Shown one piece after another: positions 1 to 7,601 of a stretch of DNA of 22,530 nucleotides. The position numbers were made by a program, and so were the translations under genes. Source of the DNA: RYN-428 sp035648595. GTDB lineage: Bacteria; Planctomycetota; Phycisphaerae; Tepidisphaerales; Tepidisphaeraceae. Below the pieces are notes generated by a model. That model saw only the letters and a list, made by a program, of their open reading frames with translations, did not search any database and was not told where the DNA came from. Each line of letters opens with the position of its first letter. Position 1 is the stretch's first letter. The DNA is taken from assembly GCA_035648595.1 (NCBI GenBank), contig DASRLH010000501.1, positions 1 to 22,530 on the forward strand, given 5' to 3'.

Positions 1-70
1 TTTTTACACCGCGAGAGCCGAGGAACGAAGACCCCCACCCTTCCCTCCCCCGGAATACCGGGAGAGGGGA
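1..70. repeat. Intergenic hairpin repeat, family A, copy 1
   Basis: Positions 43-68 form an imperfect hairpin (CCCTCCCCCGG, short loop, ACCGGGAGAGGG). The preceding stretch, with GAGGAACGAAG at 20-30, is closely matched by the copy at 6109-6175, so the unit is about 65 bp. It lies just downstream of the ATPase gene and could act as its transcription end, although no clear U-tract follows. No gene is seen in 1-123. The sequence shows the repeat; the terminator role is inference. Confidence 0.7.
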
Positions 71-123
71 TGAAACCGCGCCGCCGAAACTGTCACGCAC
101 CCGTGAAATCATAGCTGCTCCGC

Positions 124-1290
124 TTACACCAGTGCATCCCCTTCGATCGTCACCGGCACCACTTCCCGCCGATGATCCAGCCGCGGCGCGGTTGCCGGGG
201 CCGCTTCATAGTGTTCGGTCACATGACACGCGGCCCAATGGCCCTGCTCGACCTCCCGCAGCGACGGCTCATCGGTGGCGCATTTGCGCAGGACGGTGAA
301 TCGGTTGCCTTCGGAATCCACCGCCGGCGCGGTTTCCGGCGGGATGCTGGTGCCCGGCGGAAAGTTCGGCTTGCCCGCCTCGACTTCCTGCGCGCAGGCG
401 CGCGTGCGCGGACAGCGCGGATGAAACTTGCACCCTGCGGGAAACCGCATCGGGTTGGGCACCATGCCGGGGATCGTTTCCAACCGCTCGGCCAGATTGC
501 CCAGCTTGGGCACGGATCGGAACAACCCCTCCGTATATGGATGGCGCGGACGCTCGAAAAGGTCTTCGACCGTTGCCGTCTCCACCACCCGGCTGGCGTA
601 CATCACGTTCACCACATCCGCGTTTTCCGCGACCACGCCCAGGTCGTGCGTGATGAGCAGGATCGACATGCCGCGCTCTTTTTGCAGCTTGCGGAGCAGT
701 TCGAGGATCTGCGCCTGAATCGTCACGTCCAGAGCCGTGGTGGGTTCGTCGGCGATGAGCAATTTAGGCCGGCACGACAACGCCATGGCGATCATCACGC
801 GCTGCCGCATCCCGCCGGACATCTGGTGCGGGTATTCCGCGAGCCGTCGATGCGGATCGGAAATGCCGACATCATTCAGCGATTCCTCCGCTATTGAGTA
901 CGCCTGTCGCGTGGAGACGCCCTGATGGAGCGTGATGGCCTCCGCGATCTGGTCGCCGATGGAGTAGACCGGATTGAGGGAAGTCATCGGCTCCTGGAAA
1001 ATCATGGCGATGTCCTTGCCGCGCACGGCGCGCATGTCGCGCTCCGACAGGGAAAGGAGATTGCGTCCTTCCAAAAGAATCTCACCGCTGAGGATTTTGC
1101 CCGGCGGTGAAGGGATCAATCGCAGGATGGAAAGCGCCGTGACGGATTTGCCGCACCCGCTCTCGCCGACCAGGGCGACGGTCTGGCCGGGATAGATGGA
1201 CAGCGACGTTTCGCGTACGGGAACCACCATGCCGCGGTTGGTATCGAAGCCGACGGTGAGGTTCTGAATTTCGAGCAAGGGTTCGGGCAT
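124..1290 (-). CDS. Oligopeptide/dipeptide ABC transporter ATP-binding protein (OppD/DppD type)
   Basis: Cytoplasmic ATPase that powers peptide import through the two permeases encoded upstream. From the ATG at 1290 it is 388 aa. Visible motifs are Walker A GESGCGKS (residues 42-49), Q-loop FQEP, signature MSGGMRQR, Walker B LLIADEP and H-loop THD. The C-terminal part has the Cys-rich CKFHPRC...C pattern of the oligopeptide_HPY region of OppD-type ATPases. A longer frame begins at TTG 1330-1332, but its extra 14 codons read through an intergenic repeat, so ATG 1290 is preferred. It is the last visible gene of the importer operon, separated from permease C by about 375 bp of repeats. A partner OppF-type ATPase is not in the window. 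Family is certain; substrate is not. Confidence 0.93.
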   Translation of the reverse strand: MPEPLLEIQNLTVGFDTNRGMVVPVRETSLSIYPGQTVALVGESGCGKSVTALSILRLIPSPPGKILSGEILLEGRNLLSLSERDMRAVRGKDIAMIFQEPMTSLNPVYSIGDQIAEAITLHQGVSTRQAYSIAEESLNDVGISDPHRRLAEYPHQMSGGMRQRVMIAMALSCRPKLLIADEPTTALDVTIQAQILELLRKLQKERGMSILLITHDLGVVAENADVVNVMYASRVVETATVEDLFERPRHPYTEGLFRSVPKLGNLAERLETIPGMVPNPMRFPAGCKFHPRCPRTRACAQEVEAGKPNFPPGTSIPPETAPAVDSEGNRFTVLRKCATDEPSLREVEQGHWAACHVTEHYEAAPATAPRLDHRREVVPVTIEGDALV

Positions 1291-1321
1291 TGGAATCTCG
1301 GTCAATAAACTCGGAGAAGAT

Positions 1322-1625
1322 TTAACCACCAAGGCACAAAGACACGAAGCGGAAGGAAATCCGAAATCCGAAGCACGAAATCCGAAACAAGCTTCAAATT
1401 CAAAAATTGGAAAAACTCAAAACGAAACTTCAAGGATATCCTGCGAAATCCTGTCAAGGATGCAAGAATATTCGTAAGATCAACGGAGAGGACTGCCACG
1501 AATAAGCACGAATGAACACGAATAATCTGTCTTCATTCGTGTGCATTCGTGCCCATTCGTGGTTTCCCTCTTTCTTTCGGTTGCGGGCTCGCCCGCTCTG
1601 AGTGTCTTTGTGACTTCGTGGTTAA
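1322..1625. repeat. Composite intergenic repeat block inside the importer operon
   Basis: This region between permease C and the ATPase has no convincing gene and is built of repeats. Its ends are 24-bp inverted near-repeats (1322-1345 and 1602-1625, 22 of 24 identical), beginning TTAACCAC and ending CACAAAGACAC. Inside are three copies of GAAATCCGAA (1356-1365, 1363-1372, 1377-1386). There is also a larger inverted repeat (about 1496-1530 with 1532-1563) made of CACGAAT units, and a small GCGGGC/GCCCGC hairpin (1583-1596). Similar mosaics are known from intergenic regions of many planctomycete and other environmental genomes. Whether they move or act on RNA is unknown. Confidence 0.8.
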
Positions 1626-1666
1626 TCCTCTTTCTGGCTTTGTGAATTATCCACCATCGTTTCATC

Positions 1667-2965
1667 TCAATCTCTCTTTCGCAACCTCGGATCCAAAGCG
1701 TCGCGGAGGGATTCGCCGATGAGGTTGTAGGAGAAGACGGTGAGGAAAATGGCCAGGCCGGGGAAGAAGGCGATCCACCAGATAAATCCCGAGCCGCTGG
1801 CCCTGGCCTGCTGGAGCATGGACCCCCAACTTGCTTCATCGACCAGCCCCAGGCCCAGGAAGCTCAGAGTGCTTTCGTAAAGAATCGCGCCTGCAACGCC
1901 AAACGTGGTGCTCACGAGAATGGGTGTGAGGCCGTTGGCCAGCATGTGGCGAAAGAGGATTACCCGCCGCGGTAGCCCGGCCGCGATGGCCGCCTGCACG
2001 TAATCGAGCTTGCGAATGGTCAGGAACTCGGCACGAAGAAACCGCGCGTAGCCGGTCCAGCTCGTGGCGCCGATGACCGCCATCATCACATAGATATCAC
2101 GGTGCTCCATGAAGGCAGTGATGGAGATGAGCAGGAATAGCTGTGGAATGGCTTCAAAGATTTCGATGAAGCGCATGCCCAGCAAGTCGGTCATGCCGAC
2201 AAAATACCCCATGATGCCGCCGACCAGGATGCCGATCACCACGGAAATGCTGGTGGCGATGAAGCCGATGGATAGCGCCACGCGCGAGGCGTGAAGCAGG
2301 CCGCTGAAGACGTCCGCCCCGTTGGTGTCGGTGCCGACCCAATGTTCCCGGCCCGGCGGCTGAAGACGGGCATCGGGCTGGTCGCGAAGCCGATCCGTCG
2401 GCGAATAGGGAACCGGCGGCAACAACGACCATTGAATTTTGCCCAGCGCCGTCTGCTCGCGGTAACGCGAATACACGGTATTCACCGGAGGCTTGACCAA
2501 CATAAGCACGGGCAGCGCGGCCAGCGTTAAGACGCCGGCGATGAAGCCGATCGACCGCGGGATCGACAGGCGCAGCGCGAACACGATGATGGCCGTGAAC
2601 GTCGCGATCAGGAGCAACACGTCGGCGGGCGTCAGACCCCTGAGCAGCGGACTGCTCCAGCGGCCCGCCATCTTCATCAGCAGCGGCCGGCTGTTGGCAA
2701 GAAAGGGGGCGAAAACCGCGACGAACGCGAGCAAAAACAGCCATGTGAGGCCGATGCGTGCCGAAGGCCGTGTGAGCGTATCGTGATACGCCTGGCGAAA
2801 GAGGCTGCGCGATGCCGGCAGCGCTTCGGACACGAGCAGCGCGCCGGGCCTCGCGGAGGCGCCCGACGCGCCGAGGCCCGATGGGCCCGGCGCTGGCGCG
2901 CCAGGCGAGCCGCCGGTGCCCTCGCCCGCCGCGCCGTCGTTAATCCGTGCGGCCTCAATCGACAT
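1667..2965 (-). CDS. Oligopeptide/dipeptide ABC transporter permease (OppC/DppC type), N-terminally extended
   Basis: Inner-membrane subunit of the peptide importer, 432 aa against roughly 300 for typical OppC/DppC. The C-terminal ~220 residues are canonical: HWVGTDTNGADVFSGLL, then the permease helices with the EAA-type coupling loop (DYVQAAIAAGLPRRVILFRH) and a DPRLR tail. The extra N-terminus has a Gly/Ala/Pro/Ser-rich stretch (about residues 10-50), the usual first helix (GLTWLFLLAFVAVFAPFLA), and then about two further hydrophobic segments (VLLLIATFTAIIVFAL; SIGFIAGVLTLAALPVLMLV). ATG at 2965 overlaps the end of permease B by 11 bp, and GGGTGAG lies just upstream of it. This implies translational coupling. 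Confidence 0.92.
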   Translation of the reverse strand: MSIEAARINDGAAGEGTGGSPGAPAPGPSGLGASGASARPGALLVSEALPASRSLFRQAYHDTLTRPSARIGLTWLFLLAFVAVFAPFLANSRPLLMKMAGRWSSPLLRGLTPADVLLLIATFTAIIVFALRLSIPRSIGFIAGVLTLAALPVLMLVKPPVNTVYSRYREQTALGKIQWSLLPPVPYSPTDRLRDQPDARLQPPGREHWVGTDTNGADVFSGLLHASRVALSIGFIATSISVVIGILVGGIMGYFVGMTDLLGMRFIEIFEAIPQLFLLISITAFMEHRDIYVMMAVIGATSWTGYARFLRAEFLTIRKLDYVQAAIAAGLPRRVILFRHMLANGLTPILVSTTFGVAGAILYESTLSFLGLGLVDEASWGSMLQQARASGSGFIWWIAFFPGLAIFLTVFSYNLIGESLRDALDPRLRKRD

Positions 2966-4037
2966 AACTCACCCGCGGATCCGCCACCGCATAGGCCACA
3001 TCCCCAATCAAATATCCGATTAGTTGCAACAGGCTGGCGATCAGGGTTATGCCCATCAGTAATTCGCGGTCGCGGGAGAAGACCGAGTCGATGGCCAGCT
3101 TCCCCATGCCCGGTACACCGAAGATGGTCTCGATCACAATCGCGCCGCTGATCAACGCCGGCAGAATCCGAGCGGCCACCGTAATCAATGGCATCAGGCT
3201 GTTGCGGAAGGCATGGCGGTAAATCACGACCCGCTCGCTAAGCCCCTTGGCCCGCGCCGTGCGCACGAAATCCTGGTTCAATGCCTCCAGCAACGCCCCG
3301 CGCTGCAAACGCGACAGGAACGCGAACGAACCGTAGCTGAGGCAGATCACCGGCAAACACAAATGCCAGGCCATGTCCAGCAGCCAGCCGCGTTGAAAAC
3401 CGCCGCTCCAACTGGGCAGAAACAGCATTGAATCCGATTGCACATCGTGCAACCCGTTGCTCGGAAACCAGTGAACGTAGGACATGTGATTGGTGAGAAA
3501 GCCGATAAACAACATGCCGATCCAAATCTCCGGCATGGAGAACATCGCCAGCAGGACGAAACCCATTCCCACATCGAGCACCTTCCCACGCGAACGCGCC
3601 GAGCGGATGCCGGTCCAAATTGCGATGATGTAAATCAGCGGCAGCGACAGCAATTCCAAGAGGATGGTGATGGGAACGGCTTCGCCGATCATCTGCGAGA
3701 CGGGACGATGGCTGCTGTAGGATTCGCCCAGGTCTGGGTACTTGAAGCCGACTTTCCACGAAGAGGGGAATCCCTCGCCGGCAGTTTTCAGTCCAATGGG
3801 CGAGACGTGGTTGAGCCAATGGGCGTATTGAACTGGGAGGGGCCTATCCAGGCCATAGCGCGCCTTGTAGTACGCCTCCATGGCCTTGCGTTCTTCGGGC
3901 CGCAGGGCTCCCTCAGTGCTTAACAAGGACGCGCCGATCCCGCCCGGCGAAAGTGCCATTACAAAAAACACCACCGCCGTCACGCCGATCAGCGTTGGGA
4001 GCATCAGCAGCAGTCGGCGGATCAGGTAATTGAACAT
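2955..4037 (-). CDS. Oligopeptide/dipeptide ABC transporter permease (OppB/DppB type)
   Basis: Inner-membrane subunit that pairs with the OppC-type permease to form the channel. It is 360 aa and begins MFNYLIRRLLLMLPTLIGV, the typical OppB N-terminus. A periplasmic loop (about residues 40-105) follows, then the BPD_transp_1 core with VSQMIGEAVPITILLELLSL and the EAA loop (DFVRTARAKGLSERVVIYRH). The end, YAVADPRVSYVD, is also typical. It lies 46 bp downstream of the binding-protein gene and overlaps permease C by 11 bp, so these three genes are clearly one transcription unit. Confidence 0.93.
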   Translation of the reverse strand: MFNYLIRRLLLMLPTLIGVTAVVFFVMALSPGGIGASLLSTEGALRPEERKAMEAYYKARYGLDRPLPVQYAHWLNHVSPIGLKTAGEGFPSSWKVGFKYPDLGESYSSHRPVSQMIGEAVPITILLELLSLPLIYIIAIWTGIRSARSRGKVLDVGMGFVLLAMFSMPEIWIGMLFIGFLTNHMSYVHWFPSNGLHDVQSDSMLFLPSWSGGFQRGWLLDMAWHLCLPVICLSYGSFAFLSRLQRGALLEALNQDFVRTARAKGLSERVVIYRHAFRNSLMPLITVAARILPALISGAIVIETIFGVPGMGKLAIDSVFSRDRELLMGITLIASLLQLIGYLIGDVAYAVADPRVSYVD

Positions 4038-4083
4038 GGGGAATCGGTCGGCTGGTGAACCGCGCGAACATCATGTGACCCGG

Positions 4084-5949
4084 TCAAGGGCGCTTGTACT
4101 TCTGCATCGCCAGCGGGACGTACCATGGATTGGGCATCGAATACAGGTACACATAATTGAGCCCGACCTTCGAGGGCTTCACGTTCTGTATCCGCTTGTC
4201 CATGAACCGAAGGCTCATCCGGCTGAACAAAAACGTATATGGCTGATCCTCCGCCAGAATGCGATGGGCCTCATGCCAAAGCGCCATCCGCTTGGGCACG
4301 TCCACCGTCTTACGCGCCGTCTCAACGGCGGCATCAAGCTTGGGATTGGCGTAAGACATGAAATCGTCCCCTTGGTCCGCGATCTGGCTGGAATCAAATT
4401 CCTGATACAAGTCGCTCTCCAGCGCGCCGCCCCAAGCGAGCGTGATCGCATCGAAATCGCGCTCGTCGATCTTCTTTTGCAAATTAGGCCAGTCCACCGG
4501 ATCAAGTTCCATGGTGACTCCGGCCCGTGCGTAGCTGTCTTTCATGAACAGGATGACCCGCTCCATCGTCGCATTCCCGGTGGCATAGGTAAGGCGGAAA
4601 CTGAACGGCTTGCCGCTGGCGTCTTTCAGTACGCCTGACCCATCCCTGTCCTTAAACCCAGCCTCGCCGAGCAATTTCTTCGCGGCCGCAACGTCATAGG
4701 GCAGAGGCTTGATATTGGGATCGGCCTGCGGCGAACTGGAAGCGAAGGGGCCGCTGATTGGCTTGGCATAATCGAGAAAAACATCATGGCAGATGCGGTT
4801 GCGATCGGTTAGCATCGTCATCGCCCGGCGAACCCGCGCGTCCGTGAACAGCGTGCCCTTCCCCTGGCGTTTCTCATTCCACGCCACGAACGCATAGCCG
4901 TTCATCGGCGATTCCACCTCATAGTGGTTGGCGTGTTTAGAGGTATTCGGATCTTTCAAAAGCCGCTGGTATTGCGCGGGCGGCGTGGCATATACATCCA
5001 TCTCCCCATTGCCGAACATCGTTTCCTCGGCGGTTTCATCCTCGACTTCCAGGAAGATGCAGCGATCGAAAGTCGGCTGCTCGCCCCAGTACAAATCGTT
5101 GCGGACCATTTCCATCCGCTGCCCGGGCCGCCAGCTTTTCGGATCAGGGAGGCGGTACGGGCCCGTGCCCATCAGCAGGCCGGGATTGGTGTTGATCTCC
5201 TCGTCGCTGAACTTGCTGTAGAACTGCTTTGAGACGATCGAGAGCGTGCCGCACAAATCGAGGCTCTCGTAATAAGGGGTAGTCATCGTGAAGACCACCT
5301 CATCGTCCCCTTTTTTCTCGACGCTTTTCACCTTTTGCAAATAAGCCCGCAGACGAGGAGCGTTGATCTTCGGGTTCATGATGAGCTGATAGGAGAAGAG
5401 CACATCGTCCGCTGTAAATGGGCTCCCGTCGCTGAAACGCACGCCTTTGCGCAGTTGGAACGTGTACGTCATACCATCTTCGCTGACTTGCCAGTCGCGC
5501 GCCAGTTGGGGGCGATATTCCAGGGTCTCGGGATCGCGATAAATCAGCCCTTCGAGGATGCGTGACTCCACCCAGTACGCGTACAAGTCGCCGGCAATCG
5601 GGTAATTCACCTTCGCCAGCTTGGTTCCGAAGTTGTCGATGATCCAATCCCCCCGCGCAAAGCCCGGCTGCCTCTCGGCGGCCTTGAGGTTGCCGAAGGG
5701 ATCGCCGTGTGGATAGGTTTTCTGTGTGGTGGGACTGTCGCTGCCTGCCGGGTCGCGGAAGGCAATGCCCTCGTGCAGGCTGTTCCGCATATCCCTCAGC
5801 AAACCCGTCCGCACGCGGGCATCCTGTTGCATGGTCTGCAGGATCTTCTGCTGCCGATCGATCATATACATCCCAAGGCATACCACCACGATCAGCAGCA
5901 CCACGAGCGCGGCGAGAACGAGATCCTTGAAACCAAATCGATTTTCCAT
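4084..5949 (-). CDS. Membrane-anchored peptide-binding protein of ABC importer (SBP_bac_5, OppA/DppA type)
   Basis: Extracytoplasmic receptor that delivers peptides to the permeases; 621 aa, longer than the usual 500-550. Residues 9-30 form one hydrophobic helix (LVLAALVVLLIVVVCLGMYM) with neither a lipobox Cys nor a clear signal-peptidase site, so the protein is probably tethered by an uncleaved helix. A charged, probably coiled-coil stretch follows (about 31-60, DRQQKILQTMQQDARVRT). The SBP_bac_5 fold then runs to the end: RILEGLIYRDPETLEYRPQL, LRKGVRFSDGSPFTADDVLF and MGTGPYRL are family signatures. It is the first gene of the operon and is divergent from the cysteine desulfurase. I see no Shine-Dalgarno sequence before ATG 5949. 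Confidence 0.92.
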   Translation of the reverse strand: MENRFGFKDLVLAALVVLLIVVVCLGMYMIDRQQKILQTMQQDARVRTGLLRDMRNSLHEGIAFRDPAGSDSPTTQKTYPHGDPFGNLKAAERQPGFARGDWIIDNFGTKLAKVNYPIAGDLYAYWVESRILEGLIYRDPETLEYRPQLARDWQVSEDGMTYTFQLRKGVRFSDGSPFTADDVLFSYQLIMNPKINAPRLRAYLQKVKSVEKKGDDEVVFTMTTPYYESLDLCGTLSIVSKQFYSKFSDEEINTNPGLLMGTGPYRLPDPKSWRPGQRMEMVRNDLYWGEQPTFDRCIFLEVEDETAEETMFGNGEMDVYATPPAQYQRLLKDPNTSKHANHYEVESPMNGYAFVAWNEKRQGKGTLFTDARVRRAMTMLTDRNRICHDVFLDYAKPISGPFASSSPQADPNIKPLPYDVAAAKKLLGEAGFKDRDGSGVLKDASGKPFSFRLTYATGNATMERVILFMKDSYARAGVTMELDPVDWPNLQKKIDERDFDAITLAWGGALESDLYQEFDSSQIADQGDDFMSYANPKLDAAVETARKTVDVPKRMALWHEAHRILAEDQPYTFLFSRMSLRFMDKRIQNVKPSKVGLNYVYLYSMPNPWYVPLAMQKYKRP

Positions 5950-6070
5950 AGCGATGTGGGGATATTACACAACGTGGGACCGCTTCGCCATAGAGCAACA
6001 TACGCCACGCATTGTTTCCACGACCGGCCCGTTCGCTCCGCGTGTATGACGGTTCCGCCAGCTGCTTGCC

Positions 6071-6175
6071 CCCTCCCCCGGTACTCCGCGGGAGGGTTGG
6101 GGTGGAGGTTTTCACCGCGGGGCCTGAGGAACGAAGGCCCCAACCCTACCCTCCCCCGGAGTACCGGGAGAGGGC
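6071..6175. repeat. Inverted pair of family A hairpin repeats in the divergent intergenic region
   Basis: Positions 6109-6175 match copy 1 (1-70), including GAGGAACGAAG and CCCTCCCCCGGAGTACCGGG. Positions 6071-6102 are a partial copy in the opposite orientation, so the two can also pair with each other over about 30 bp. The whole 5950-6238 gap between divergent genes holds this repeat pair and no gene that I can support. Promoters for both neighbours must lie in or beside the repeats, but I could not assign them. Confidence 0.75.
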
Positions 6176-6238
6176 AACGCTACTGCCGTGGTCATCATTC
6201 AACTGACAACGCACTCCGCGTGCCTTACGATTCATCTG

Positions 6239-7384
6239 ATGAATTTGGTTTACCTGGACAACAACGCAACCACGCAGCCGGCGCCGGACGTTGTGGAAGC
6301 GATGCTGCCGTACTTGACGACCTGGTATGGCAATCCCTCGAGTGTGCATCGTTTCGGCCAGCGCTCACGGCAGGCGATTGACGAGGCGCGGGGGAAGATT
6401 GCATCGCTGATCGGTTGCGCGGAAACCGAGTTGCTCTTCACCGGCGGCGGGACCGAGAGCATCAACACCGCCATCCGCGGGATGCTCGCGGCACGATCGC
6501 CGCGCCGGCGGATCGTCATTAGTTCCGTCGAACACTCCGCCACGCGGGAATTGTGCGCGCAGCTTGGCCGCGAGGGAACGCAACTGGTTGAGGCGCCGGT
6601 GGACGTGAGCGGCGCGCTCGACCTGGAGGCCCTGCAAACCGCGATCACCGATGACACGAGTTTGGTTTCGATCATGTGGGCCAATAACGAGACCGGCGTG
6701 CTGTTCCCGGTCGAGCGGATCGCGGAAATTTGTCGAGCGAGACACGTCCCGTTTCACTGCGACGGCACACAAGCGGTTGGCAAAATCCCGATGAACGTCG
6801 CGGCCCTGGGCATCGATGCGATGAGCTTTGCCTCCCACAAATTTCATGGGCCCAAAGGCGCGGGCGCGCTATTCACCCGGCGCGGCCTGCGCGTGCGCCC
6901 GCTGCTGATCGGCGGGCCGCAGGAGCGCGGACGCCGGGGGGGAACGGAAAACGTGCCGGGGATCGTGGGGATGGGAAAGGCGGCGGAACTGGCCGCGGCC
7001 GGCCCTACGGAAATGCCGCGCGTCGCGGCGCTGCGCGATCGGCTGGAATCGCAAATCCTGTCGCGGATATCGTCGGCATCAGTCAATGGCCGAACCGACT
7101 GCCGCCTTCCGAACACCAGCAACATCGGCTTTGCCCAGTTGGAAGCCGAGGCGATTTTGCTGTTGCTCAGCGAGCAGGGAATTTGCGCCAGCGCCGGCGC
7201 GGCCTGCAGCAGCGGCAGCCTGGAGCCATCGCATGTGCTCAAGGCCATGCACATAGATGAGAAGATCGCGCACGGGGCGGTGCGATTCAGTTTGTCGCGA
7301 TATACGACCGAGGCCGAGGTGGAGCGGGCATTGGAGGTGATTCCGAAGATCATCTCGCGGCTGCGGGCGGTGTTGCCGGTTTGA
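6239..7384 (+). CDS. Cysteine desulfurase (NifS/IscS family)
   Basis: PLP enzyme that takes sulfur from L-cysteine as an enzyme persulfide, for Fe-S clusters, thiolated tRNA or other sulfur carriers; cytoplasmic. It is 381 aa from ATG 6239. It opens with MNLVYLDNNATT, the standard family N-terminus, which is why this start is preferred over the longer frame at 6188. The PLP lysine is K201 in SHKFHGPKG. The catalytic cysteine is C323 in GAACSSGSLEPSHVL. HCDGTQAVGKI and RRGGTENVPGI are further family blocks. It stands alone on this strand, with no IscU, SufBCD or MnmA next to it, so the sulfur acceptor cannot be told from context. Confidence 0.95.
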   Translation: MNLVYLDNNATTQPAPDVVEAMLPYLTTWYGNPSSVHRFGQRSRQAIDEARGKIASLIGCAETELLFTGGGTESINTAIRGMLAARSPRRRIVISSVEHSATRELCAQLGREGTQLVEAPVDVSGALDLEALQTAITDDTSLVSIMWANNETGVLFPVERIAEICRARHVPFHCDGTQAVGKIPMNVAALGIDAMSFASHKFHGPKGAGALFTRRGLRVRPLLIGGPQERGRRGGTENVPGIVGMGKAAELAAAGPTEMPRVAALRDRLESQILSRISSASVNGRTDCRLPNTSNIGFAQLEAEAILLLLSEQGICASAGAACSSGSLEPSHVLKAMHIDEKIAHGAVRFSLSRYTTEAEVERALEVIPKIISRLRAVLPV

Positions 7385-7444
7385 GGCACCATGAGATTTC
7401 AGCGGTTTTCAATATAGCGGACGCCGATGACGAGAGGCTTTGTC

Positions 7445-7543
7445 GTATCACGGGCGTCCCGCCCGTGCCTGGTGCTTTGAGATTGGCAATATTGCAATTC
7501 TTCAACCACCATGCCATCCGCACGGGCGAGACGCCCGTGATAC
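7445..7543. repeat. Inverted pair of family B hairpin repeats (CACGGGCG type)
   Basis: A 24-bp unit at 7445-7468 returns as its reverse complement at 7520-7543 with one mismatch. Each unit is itself a hairpin, with stem CACGGGCG/CGCCCGTG and a 3-nt loop. The centre of the pair contains the perfect palindrome GCAATATTGC (7486-7495). Other copies are at 12378-12401 and 22311-22344. The pair lies between the convergent desulfurase and aldo/keto reductase genes, so it may end transcription from both sides. The 7385-7601 gap holds no supported gene. Confidence 0.85.
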
Positions 7544-7601
7544 GGCAACGGGTTCATCTCGATCACTCGATGCTCCGTGCAATCGGCCAAGTGTACAAAA
7601 A

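Noticed and set aside
172..897. Long plus-strand frame opposite the ATPase
   Set aside because: Arg/His/Gly-rich composition and no family motifs; it is the complement of a clearly coding gene in GC-rich DNA.
1356..1563. CRISPR-like array from the short direct repeats
   Set aside because: Repeats are about 10 bp, overlapping or nearly adjacent, with no regular spacers and no cas genes.
1480..1839. Frame covering the repeat block and the end of permease C
   Set aside because: Built from translated intergenic repeats and an out-of-frame part of the permease.
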